From contig CBDCBA010000024.1 of assembly GCA_965214125.1 (NCBI GenBank), forward strand, positions 372,001 to 436,000: DNA of 64,000 nucleotides. Reading direction: 5' to 3'. The notes beneath the pieces were generated by a model that saw only the letters and a list, made by a program, of their open reading frames with translations, did not search any database and was not told where the DNA came from. Source of the stretch: CBDCBA01 sp965214125 (lineage in GTDB: Bacteria > Planctomycetota > Phycisphaerae > Tepidisphaerales > Tepidisphaeraceae). A program made the position numbers and the translations under genes. Shown piece by piece: positions 1 through 7,599 of the stretch (its first letter is position 1; the number at the start of each line of letters is the position of its first letter).

Positions 1-414
<414 letters not shown>

Positions 415-444
415 GGAGGGCCGCCACGATAGACTGGCCGGCAG

Positions 445-1707
445 ATGGCCGGAGTCACCGACAAGAACGCGTTCAAGGCCGGGCTCTTCATCCTGCTGTC
501 GGTGGTGTTGGCAATGACGGTCCTCTGGTTCGTCACGGGCAAGCGCATCACCGGCGGGCAGCGGCAGACCGTGATCTTCGACATCCGCGACGACATCAGC
601 GGCCTGCAAACCGGCAGCGAGGTGCGCGTTGGCGGCAAGCCCGTGGGCGAGGTGCGCAGCATTGAGTTCACCGACACCTACGACCAACTCCTCGTCACCG
701 TGCTGCTGCCCGACGATCTGCCCGTCAAGCAGGACGCCACCGTGCGCGTGCAGTCGACGCTCACGGGGCAGGTGTGGCTCACCTTCACCGATCTCGGCAG
801 CGGCGCGGAGCCCACCGACGACAATCCCATCGTCGGCCAGGCCGGTACCTTTAGCGATCTGGTCCAAACCGTCAGCAGTGTTGGCCCGCAGGTGGAGGGC
901 CTGATTACCGACATCCGCTCCGACACGCTGCCGCTCACGAACGAAATCCTCGCAAACCTCGATCGCACCGCCGCCGAGCTCGAGGCCGCGGCCCGTGAGA
1001 TTCGCGGCGAAATTTCCCCCGCCGTCGGCCGCTACAACGCCGTGGCGGACAACCTCGCCGGCGCCGCGGGGGCGGCCGAATCATTCGTGGGAAATCTCGA
1101 CGACATCTTCGGCTCCGACCAGGGCAAGGGCGATTTGAAGGGAACAATCGCTAATCTGCGGGCCGCCAGCGATCGCCTGCCGCAACTCGCCGAGGATTCC
1201 GCGGGCCTCGTCCAAGCCGCCACGTCGGCCGTGGAGGACGTGCAGCTCACGATCGAAGACACGGGCGCCCGGCTGTCGAACATGCTCGACACCGTCGACA
1301 CTGCCGCCGAGGACGTGGTGGGCGTCGCAAAGGACTTGCGCGAGACGACGGCCACCGCCCGCGGGCTGGTCGCCGGCAATCGCGGGCGGATCAACACGAT
1401 CGTCGAGCGACTCGGCAGCACCGCCCGCACGTTCGAGCTCGCCAGCGCCGAAATCCGGCGCAGCCCGTGGCGTTTGCTCTACCAGCCCGACGGCGAGCAA
1501 CGCGAGAACCTCAACCTCTACGACGCCGCCCGCCGCTTCGCCGAGGGGGCCAGCAGTCTGCAAGACGCGAGCATCGCCCTCGAAGGCGCCTTGGCCGACC
1601 CGGCGGCCGACCCGGAGGAGGTCGAACGCATCCTCGCCGAGCTCCGCCAGCGCTTCGAGCGATACGACGAGGCCGAACGCGAACTCTTCCGCCGCATCCA
1701 GAACTGA
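445..1707 (+). CDS. MlaD family (MCE domain) periplasmic lipid-binding protein
   Basis: 420 aa. An N-terminal membrane anchor spans about residues 12-32 (LFILLSVVLAMTVLWFV). It is followed by one MCE domain (about 40-118; motif ISGLQTGSEVRVGGKPVGEV). A long Ala/Asp-rich, largely helical C-terminal region (about 150-420) probably forms the coiled-coil or tunnel part seen in MCE proteins. MCE proteins hold lipids in the periplasm and hand them to or from an ABC permease. The gene follows the Mla ATPase by 30 bp and is likely cotranscribed with it. The ATG at 445 directly precedes the anchor. Length is larger than E. coli MlaD (about 180 aa), as is common in other phyla. Confident as MCE family; direction and exact substrate of transport are inferred. 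Confidence 0.88.
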   Translation: MAGVTDKNAFKAGLFILLSVVLAMTVLWFVTGKRITGGQRQTVIFDIRDDISGLQTGSEVRVGGKPVGEVRSIEFTDTYDQLLVTVLLPDDLPVKQDATVRVQSTLTGQVWLTFTDLGSGAEPTDDNPIVGQAGTFSDLVQTVSSVGPQVEGLITDIRSDTLPLTNEILANLDRTAAELEAAAREIRGEISPAVGRYNAVADNLAGAAGAAESFVGNLDDIFGSDQGKGDLKGTIANLRAASDRLPQLAEDSAGLVQAATSAVEDVQLTIEDTGARLSNMLDTVDTAAEDVVGVAKDLRETTATARGLVAGNRGRINTIVERLGSTARTFELASAEIRRSPWRLLYQPDGEQRENLNLYDAARRFAEGASSLQDASIALEGALADPAADPEEVERILAELRQRFERYDEAERELFRRIQN

Positions 1708-1730
1708 AACGCGACCACTCCGCCCACGCC

Positions 1731-1793
1731 GAGGCGGAAGCCTCGGGTTTTATTAACAATCGCGCTGTCGGCAGAACCCGAGGCTCCCGCCTC
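1731..1793. repeat. Palindromic intergenic element (REP-like), GAGGCGGAAGCCTCGGGTT type
   Basis: Two 20-base arms (1731-1750 and 1774-1793) are inverted copies matching at about 18 of 20 positions, separated by 23 bases. Each arm also contains a smaller palindrome (GAGGCGGAAGCCTC). It lies 24 bp after the mlaD-like stop and may act as its transcript end. No U-tract follows, so a repeat element is the better call than a classical terminator. Confidence 0.7.
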
Positions 1794-1919
1794 GCCGTGA
1801 CCGGGGGGGAAGACGATGTGGTCGCCCGACGCCGCGGCGCCTACCGTCCCCGCCCGGCTGACGCCCGACCATCGCGGCGGGTCGCACGCCCGGAGCCTTG
1901 CCCCGCAGGACCGCTTCCC

Positions 1920-2207
1920 GTGAAGAAGAGCACCCACCCCGTCTACCGCCCCGTCGTCTTCAAGGACACCGGCGCCGGCTTCGAGTTTCTGACCCGCAGC
2001 GCCGTGCCGAGCAACGACACGATTACCTACGAGGGCAAGGAATACCCGCTCGTCAAGGTCGACATCAGCAGCAAGAGCCACCCGTTCTTCACCGGCAAGC
2101 AGACCTTCATCGACACCGCCGGCCGCGTCGACCGCTTCCAGAAGAAGTTCGGCGGCGGCCTCAGCTTCCAGCGCGGCGGCAAGGGCAAGAAGCCGGACGC
2201 GAAGTAG
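1920..2207 (+). CDS. rpmE2: 50S ribosomal protein L31 type B
   Basis: 95 aa, close to the usual length of type B L31. Recognisable blocks are MKKSTHPVYRPVVFKD near the N-terminus and SKSHPFFTGKQTFIDTAGRV in the middle, followed by a Gly/Lys-rich tail. It lacks the zinc-binding cysteines of type A L31, so it is the Zn-independent ('C-minus') form, which in other bacteria replaces the Zn form under zinc limitation. Start chosen at the GTG at 1920. The reading frame is open further upstream, but GTG matches the family N-terminus exactly and has AGGA 9 bp before it. A strong hairpin terminator follows at 2251. It appears to be a single-gene unit. Confidence 0.93.
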   Translation: MKKSTHPVYRPVVFKDTGAGFEFLTRSAVPSNDTITYEGKEYPLVKVDISSKSHPFFTGKQTFIDTAGRVDRFQKKFGGGLSFQRGGKGKKPDAK

Positions 2208-2250
2208 GCCGCCCCGCGCCCGGCGCGGGAGCGTTCTTTCAATCGCACAA

Positions 2251-2284
2251 AGCCCACGGCCTTGGCCGTGGGTTCTTCGTTGAA
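2251..2284 (+). terminator. Rho-independent terminator after rpmE2
   Basis: The perfect 8-bp stem CCCACGGC/GCCGTGGG (2253-2260 and 2265-2272) with a 4-base loop is followed by the T-rich stretch TTCTTCGTT. It starts 43 bp after the L31 stop codon and ends before the next gene at 2302. Confidence 0.75.
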
Positions 2285-2301
2285 TTACGCTCCTCAATCT
2301 C

Positions 2302-3978
2302 ATGCCCGACGCCGCGCCGAACACGCTCTACTACGGCGACAACCTCGACGTCCTACGCCAGCACATCCCCGATGCCAGCGTCGATCTCGTCTATCTCGAC
2401 CCGCCGTTCAACTCGAACGCCGACTACAACGTCCTCTTCGCCGAGCAGGACGGCACGCGGGCGGCGGCGCAGATCGAGGCGTTCAAGGACACGTGGCGCT
2501 GGGACGAAGCAGCCGCCGAGGCGTTCCACGAGGTCACGACCGGCGACGTCGCGATGGAACACCCCAAGGTCGCCGAGGCGATGGCGGCCTTCCGCACGCT
2601 CGTGCCGGAGAGCGACATGCTGGCCTACCTGTCGATGATGGCCCCGCGCCTCGTCGAACTCCGCCGCGTCCTCAAGGACACCGGCAGCCTCTACCTCCAC
2701 TGCGACCCGACGGCCAGCCACTACCTGAAGCTCGTGCTCGACGCGGTCTTTGGGCCGGAGAACTTCAATAACGAGATCATCTGGGATCGCACTGCGGCGA
2801 AAGCCTTGATGACCGTGCGCCTGCCAAATAACCACGATGTGTTGCTGTTCTACCGCAAAACAGAGCAGGTGAAGTGGAATGCGGATGTGATGTACGTCCC
2901 GTACGACGAGTCCGACCTCGATGAGAAAACGGCGGAGAAGTACGCATCGAAAGATGACGACGGGCGTCGGTATCAGCTCACGAGCTTGATCAACCCGAAC
3001 CAGAACCGCCCGAACCTGACGTATGAGTTTCTCGGTGTCACACGGGTTTGGCGATGGACGAAGGAGCGGATGCAGGCGGCGTATGAGCGCGGCGAGGTGG
3101 TGCAAACGAATCCTGGGAGCGTCCCGCGCTTCAAACGCTTCCTTGACGAGCAGCGTGGTAAGCCAATCGACGACATCTGGTCGGACATCCGCCCGATCAA
3201 CGCACGTGCCGCCGAGCGCCTCGGCTACCCAACCCAGAAGCCCGAGGCGTTGCTCGAGCGAATCATCAAGGCCAGCAGCGACGAGGGCGACGTCGTGCTC
3301 GATCCGTTCTGCGGCTGCGGGACGGCCGTCGTGGCGGCGCAGAAGCTAGGCCGGCGCTGGATCGGCATCGACGTAACACACTTGGCTGTCAACCTCATCA
3401 AGACCCGCCTCGCCGGCAGCTTCGGGCTTGAGGCCAAGAAGGACTACCGCGTCGTCGGCGAGCCGACCACGCTCAAGGGGGCCGATCAACTGGCGAAGGA
3501 AGACCCGTTCCAGTTCCAAGCGTGGGCGCTGGGCCTGGCCAACGCCCGCGTGGCGAGCAGTGCGAAGAAGGGGGCCGACAAGGGCATCGATGGCAAGCTC
3601 TTTTTCAGCGACGAGGAGCGGAAGTCGGCCAGGACCAAGAGCGTGATTTTCAGCGTCAAGGCCGGCAAGGTCGGCGTGGCGATGGTTCGCGACCTTGTGG
3701 GCACGCTCGATCGCGAGGCTGAGGGAGGTGCCGTCATCGGCGTGCTCATCAGCATGAATGACCCGACCGAACCGATGCGAAGGGAAGCCGCCTCGGCCGG
3801 GTTCTACGACTCGCCGTGGGGCACGAACCACCCGCGCGTGCAGTTGCTGACGATCGCCGACTTGCTCGGCGGGGCGAAGGTCGATCTGCCGCCGACCGGC
3901 GACGTGCGGACCTTCAAAGCCTCCCCGCGCAGCAAGCGGGCCACGCCCGAGGCCGACCTGTTCGGCTCGAACGGCTAG
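2302..3978 (+). CDS. Site-specific DNA-methyltransferase (beta class) with C-terminal Mrr-like nuclease domain
   Basis: 558 aa. Catalytic motif IV DPPF lies at residues 33-36, near the N-terminus. The AdoMet motif I (DPFCGCGT, about 334-341, followed by RRWIGID) is near the end of the methylase part. This order, with the target-recognition region between (about 150-300), defines beta-class N6-adenine or N4-cytosine methylases. After the methylase comes a separate module (about 395-530) with GIDG (Asp430) and, 20 residues later, SVKAGK (Lys453). That spacing resembles the D...(E/Q)xK core of Mrr-like nucleases, with Ser where Glu or Gln is usual. The bases encoding the recognition region (about 2780-3240) look AT-richer than both flanks. 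There is no separate restriction gene next door. It could be an orphan methylase, a self-contained restriction-modification protein, or a methylase with a DNA-binding tail. Confidence 0.88.
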   Translation: MPDAAPNTLYYGDNLDVLRQHIPDASVDLVYLDPPFNSNADYNVLFAEQDGTRAAAQIEAFKDTWRWDEAAAEAFHEVTTGDVAMEHPKVAEAMAAFRTLVPESDMLAYLSMMAPRLVELRRVLKDTGSLYLHCDPTASHYLKLVLDAVFGPENFNNEIIWDRTAAKALMTVRLPNNHDVLLFYRKTEQVKWNADVMYVPYDESDLDEKTAEKYASKDDDGRRYQLTSLINPNQNRPNLTYEFLGVTRVWRWTKERMQAAYERGEVVQTNPGSVPRFKRFLDEQRGKPIDDIWSDIRPINARAAERLGYPTQKPEALLERIIKASSDEGDVVLDPFCGCGTAVVAAQKLGRRWIGIDVTHLAVNLIKTRLAGSFGLEAKKDYRVVGEPTTLKGADQLAKEDPFQFQAWALGLANARVASSAKKGADKGIDGKLFFSDEERKSARTKSVIFSVKAGKVGVAMVRDLVGTLDREAEGGAVIGVLISMNDPTEPMRREAASAGFYDSPWGTNHPRVQLLTIADLLGGAKVDLPPTGDVRTFKASPRSKRATPEADLFGSNG

Positions 3979-3988
3979 GCTGACCGCC

Positions 3989-5200
3989 ATGCATCACGCG
4001 GACATCGTCATCGTCGGCGGCGGCATCGTCGGGCTCGCCACCGCCTATCAGCTCACCCGCCAACATCCCGGCAAGAAGATCGTCATCCTGGAAAAAGAAG
4101 ACCGCCTCGCCTTCCACCAGACCGGCCACAACAGCGGCGTGCTGCACAGCGGCATCTACTACAAGCCCGGCAGTCTCAAAGCCAAAAACTGCCGCGCCGG
4201 CAAGGCGAGCATGGAGCAGTTCTGCCGCGACGAAGGCATCGAGTTCGACCTCTGCGGCAAGGTCATCGTCGCCGTCGAGGAGGCCGACCTCGGCCCGCTC
4301 GACACCATCTTCGAGCGCGGCCAACAGAACGGCGTGAACTGCGAGATTATCGGCAAGGAACGCCTCGCCGAGCTCGAGCCGCACGCGGCGGGCATCAAGG
4401 CGATCCACGTCCCCGAGGCCGGCATCGTCAACTACCGGCAGGTCGTCGACAAGATGGCCGACCGCGTGCGCGAGGCGGGCGGCGACATCTGGTTCCACGC
4501 CGCCGCGCTCGACGTGCTCGAACGCGACGGCAAACTGGTCGTTGAAACCAAGGCGGGCGACGTGAAGTGCGATTACCTTGTCAACTGCGGCGGGCTGCAC
4601 AGCGACCGCGTCGCCGAACTCACGGGCCAGAAGCCGCCGGTGAAGATCATTCCCTTCCGCGGCGAATACTTTGAGCTCAAACCCGCCGCCCGACACCTCT
4701 GCAAGAACCTGATCTACCCCACGCCCGACCCGGCGTTCCCGTTCCTCGGCGTCCACTTCACGCGGATGATCGACGCCGACCAGCACGGCCACCACGTCGA
4801 GTGCGGCCCCAACGCCGTGCTCGCCCTGAAGCGCGAAGGCTACCTCAAGACCGCCGTCAACCTGTTCGACCTCGCCGAGACGATGACCTACCCGGCATTT
4901 TGGAAGATGGCCGGAAAGTACTGGAAAACCGGCCTCGGCGAGATGTGGCGCAGCGTCAGCAAAGACGCCTTCGTCACCGCCCTCCAACGCCTGCTCCCCG
5001 CCATCACCGCCGATGATTTGATTGAGGCCCCCGCCGGCGTCCGCGCCCAAGCGCTCGCCCCGGACGGCCAACTTGTCGATGACTTCAGCGTGGTGGAAAG
5101 CGCCCGTATCGTGAACGTCCTCAACGCCCCCAGCCCCGCCGCCACGGCCAGTTTGAGCATCGGCGAGACGATCGTGGCAAAGCTGGCGACGCGGTTCTGA
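3989..5200 (+). CDS. lhgO: L-2-hydroxyglutarate oxidase (FAD-dependent)
   Basis: 403 aa, normal for LhgO. The N-terminal dinucleotide-binding motif VGGGIVGLATAYQL (about residues 8-21) is followed by the family block HQTGHNSGVLHSGIYYKPGS. Near the C-terminus there is a second FAD-contacting block, APSPAATASLSIGE. LhgO oxidises L-2-hydroxyglutarate, a side product of several dehydrogenases, to 2-oxoglutarate and passes electrons to the membrane quinone pool. The start ATG at 3989 follows the methyltransferase stop by 10 bp, so cotranscription is possible, although no functional link is evident. Confidence 0.92.
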   Translation: MHHADIVIVGGGIVGLATAYQLTRQHPGKKIVILEKEDRLAFHQTGHNSGVLHSGIYYKPGSLKAKNCRAGKASMEQFCRDEGIEFDLCGKVIVAVEEADLGPLDTIFERGQQNGVNCEIIGKERLAELEPHAAGIKAIHVPEAGIVNYRQVVDKMADRVREAGGDIWFHAAALDVLERDGKLVVETKAGDVKCDYLVNCGGLHSDRVAELTGQKPPVKIIPFRGEYFELKPAARHLCKNLIYPTPDPAFPFLGVHFTRMIDADQHGHHVECGPNAVLALKREGYLKTAVNLFDLAETMTYPAFWKMAGKYWKTGLGEMWRSVSKDAFVTALQRLLPAITADDLIEAPAGVRAQALAPDGQLVDDFSVVESARIVNVLNAPSPAATASLSIGETIVAKLATRF

Positions 5201-5207
5201 CGCAACA

Positions 5208-5924
5208 ATGGCGGCCAGCGAACGTAACATGGGTATGCGCACGATTCTTCCCGCCACCGTTGCCGGCCTGTTGCTCATCGCGATTGGTCTGGTGCTGTTC
5301 CTCCCCGGCACCTCCGCCCTGGCGGACAACGTGAAGGCGCCGCCGGCGCCGAAGGAGGCGATCAACCCGGACGCCGATGCGGAGTCGGCCCAGGTCGTTC
5401 TCGCGGGCGGGTGCTTCTGGTGTACGGAGCACGTGTTCCAGAACGTCAAGGGCGTGACCGACGTGGTCAGCGGCTACGCCGGCGGGACGGCGGCCACGGC
5501 CGACTACGAGAAGGTCAGCATGGGCGAGTCGGAGCACGCCGAGGCGATCAAGGTGACGTACGACCCGAGCCAGATCACGCTGGGTGAGGTTTTTCAGGTC
5601 TTCTTCGGGCCGATGCACGACGCCACGCAGTTGAACTACCAGGGACCCGATCGCGGGCGGCAGTACCGCTCGGCCATCTTCTACGCCAACGACGTTCAGA
5701 AGCAGGCGGCCGAGTCGTACATGGCCCAGCTCGCCGAGGCCGGCATTTATGACGAGCCGATCGTGACCACGCTCGAGCCGCTCGACGCCTTCTACCCGGC
5801 CGAGGACTATCACCAGGACTACGTCATCAAGAACCCGCGGAACGCCTACGTCGTGCGGTACGCGCTGCCGAAGATCGAGAAACTCAAAAAGCAGTTGCCC
5901 GACCTGTTCGATGAGTCGAAGTAG
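5208..5924 (+). CDS. msrA: Peptide-methionine (S)-S-oxide reductase MsrA, exported
   Basis: 238 aa from the first ATG. The catalytic motif GGCFWCTEHVF (Cys about residue 69) and the block GRQYRSAIFY are diagnostic of MsrA, which reduces methionine-S-sulfoxide in damaged proteins. A hydrophobic segment (about residues 14-32) ending ALADN looks like a signal peptide or anchor, so this copy should act in the periplasm. A second in-frame ATG at 5229 gives a more typical signal-peptide N-terminus (MGMRTILP) and may be the real start; neither has a strong ribosome site. The gene lies 7 bp after lhgO. A palindromic element follows immediately. Confidence 0.93.
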   Translation: MAASERNMGMRTILPATVAGLLLIAIGLVLFLPGTSALADNVKAPPAPKEAINPDADAESAQVVLAGGCFWCTEHVFQNVKGVTDVVSGYAGGTAATADYEKVSMGESEHAEAIKVTYDPSQITLGEVFQVFFGPMHDATQLNYQGPDRGRQYRSAIFYANDVQKQAAESYMAQLAEAGIYDEPIVTTLEPLDAFYPAEDYHQDYVIKNPRNAYVVRYALPKIEKLKKQLPDLFDESK

Positions 5925-5930
5925 ACGGGA

Positions 5931-5997
5931 GGGCCGGGTTCCACCCCGGCCTCTGGCACCCGTTGACGCTCGATCCGAGGCCGGGGTGGAACCCGGC
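5931..5997. repeat. Palindromic intergenic element (REP-like), GCCGGGTTCCACCCCGG type
   Basis: The arms at 5933-5953 and 5977-5997 are perfect 21-base inverted copies with a 23-base spacer, and each arm is itself partly palindromic (GGGTTCCACCCC). It lies between the msrA stop and the next start at 6020. Confidence 0.75.
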
Positions 5998-6019
5998 GCT
6001 CCGGTTAGACTCCGCTCGT

Positions 6020-7519
6020 ATGCCGCTGACGAACCGGAACGAGTTGTTGCGCCTGGTCGAGGGGCGTCACCCCGGCATCGCGATCACCACCAACGAGGAG
6101 CAGTACGCACTGGGCATTGTTCGCGAGGCGGCGTTGGAGTCGCGGCGGACGCTGTTCGTGTGGGACTGCGTTCGCGGCCTGCGCGACGGGCTCGTGAAAG
6201 ATCAGGCCCCGCTGACCGACACGCGGCCGCCCGGCGGGGCGCTGGCGTGGGTGGAGAAGCATCTCAAGGCCGACGGCATCTTCTGCTTCCTCGAACTCAG
6301 CGAGCATTTGGAGAAGGACCCGGCCGTGCGGCGCATGTTCCGCGACGCGCTGCTGCGTGTGGAGCAAGGGGGCGGGACGATCGTGCTGATCGGCTACGAC
6401 GAGCCGCCGCCGTTCGCGCGCCAACTGCTGACAGCCCACACGCTCGCCTACGCCGGCGAGAAAGAACTTGAAGAGTTGGTGCGCGACACCGTGCGCGAGC
6501 ATCATCGCACCGTGCGGCCGGTTCGGGCGGATTTGCGGGCAAGTGAGCTGAAGTCGATCGTCAGCAACCTGCGCGGCCTGACCCGTCGGCAGGCGCGGCG
6601 GGCGATCATCGATGCCGTCGCCCACGACCAGCGCCTCGACGGCGAGGACGTGCAGTCGGTCCTGCGGCACAAGAAGCGCACGCTCGCGGTGGGTGGGCTG
6701 CTCAAGTTCGTCGAAGCGCCCACCAGCCTCGACGACATCGGCGGGCTTGCGAAGCTCAAGCAGTGGCTGGTTCGGCGTGAGGATGCCGGCACCGAGCGTG
6801 CCCGCGACTTCGGTCTGGAGCCCGCACGTGGCCTGCTGCTGCTGGGCGTGCAGGGGGCGGGCAAGAGCCTCGCGAGCAAGGCGGTCGCGACCGCGTGGCA
6901 AAGGCCGTTGCTGCGGCTGGATGTTGGCGCGCTCTACGACCGCTACATCGGCGAAAGCGAGAAGCGCCTGCGCGGCGCACTGCGGCAGGCGGAGATGATG
7001 AGCCCGTGCATCCTTTGGATCGACGAGGTCGAGAAGGCGTTTGCCGGCGCGGCGGCGCAGAGCAACGACGGGGGCCTGAGTCGCCGGATGTTCGGCAGCC
7101 TGCTGACGTGGATGCAGGAGCGCCGCGAGAACGTGTTCGTCATCGCGACGGCCAACGATGTCAGCGCCCTGCCGCCGGAGTTACTGCGAAAAGGTCGATT
7201 CGACGAAATCTTCTTCGTCGACCTGCCCGGCGATGCGGCGCGGCGGCGGATCTTCGAGATCCACCTGCGCCGGCGGCGTCGCGAGCCGGACGGCTTCGAC
7301 CTCGACGTGCTGGCAAGCGAGAGCGAGGGCTACACCGGCGCGGAGATCGAGCAGGCCATCCTTTCGGCCCTGCACGACGCCTTCGCGATCGGCGGCGACC
7401 TGTCGACCGACGGCATCGTCGCGGCGCTTCGCGACAGCCCGCCGCTGTCGGTCACACGCCGCGAGCAGATCGCGGAGCTCCGCACGTGGGCGACCGGCCG
7501 CTGCGTGCCCGCGGACTGA
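6020..7519 (+). CDS. AAA family ATPase, Ycf46-like
   Basis: 499 aa. The N-terminal half (1-230) is a family-specific region (LVEGRHPGIAITTNEEQYA...). The AAA core follows: Walker A GVQGAGKS at about 276-283, Walker B ILWIDEVEKAF at about 331-341, sensor 1 VFVIATAND, and arginine-finger region LLRKGRFDEIFFVDLP. This layout matches bacterial and plastid Ycf46-like proteins, which lack protease and membrane domains, so it is not FtsH. Their role is poorly known; a link to inorganic-carbon use has been described in cyanobacteria. ATG at 6020 is chosen because upstream codons fall in the palindromic element. The gene faces gyrA convergently, with 80 bp between them and no clear terminator. Confidence 0.85.
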   Translation: MPLTNRNELLRLVEGRHPGIAITTNEEQYALGIVREAALESRRTLFVWDCVRGLRDGLVKDQAPLTDTRPPGGALAWVEKHLKADGIFCFLELSEHLEKDPAVRRMFRDALLRVEQGGGTIVLIGYDEPPPFARQLLTAHTLAYAGEKELEELVRDTVREHHRTVRPVRADLRASELKSIVSNLRGLTRRQARRAIIDAVAHDQRLDGEDVQSVLRHKKRTLAVGGLLKFVEAPTSLDDIGGLAKLKQWLVRREDAGTERARDFGLEPARGLLLLGVQGAGKSLASKAVATAWQRPLLRLDVGALYDRYIGESEKRLRGALRQAEMMSPCILWIDEVEKAFAGAAAQSNDGGLSRRMFGSLLTWMQERRENVFVIATANDVSALPPELLRKGRFDEIFFVDLPGDAARRRIFEIHLRRRRREPDGFDLDVLASESEGYTGAEIEQAILSALHDAFAIGGDLSTDGIVAALRDSPPLSVTRREQIAELRTWATGRCVPAD

Positions 7520-7599
7520 AGCGCCTCCACTTCCTCCGTCACGCTTCTGGGGTAGCCGCACAGATGTGAGGATCAAGTGATCCGCGGTGGAGAGCCTGC

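Noticed and set aside
6020..7519. FtsH protease
   Set aside because: The AAA core is similar, but there is no HEXXH protease motif and no membrane segment.
7520..7599. Another GTAG-type palindrome between the AAA ATPase and gyrA
   Set aside because: A GTAGCCGC and a later GCGG are present, but pairing is too poor to call it more than a possible relic.
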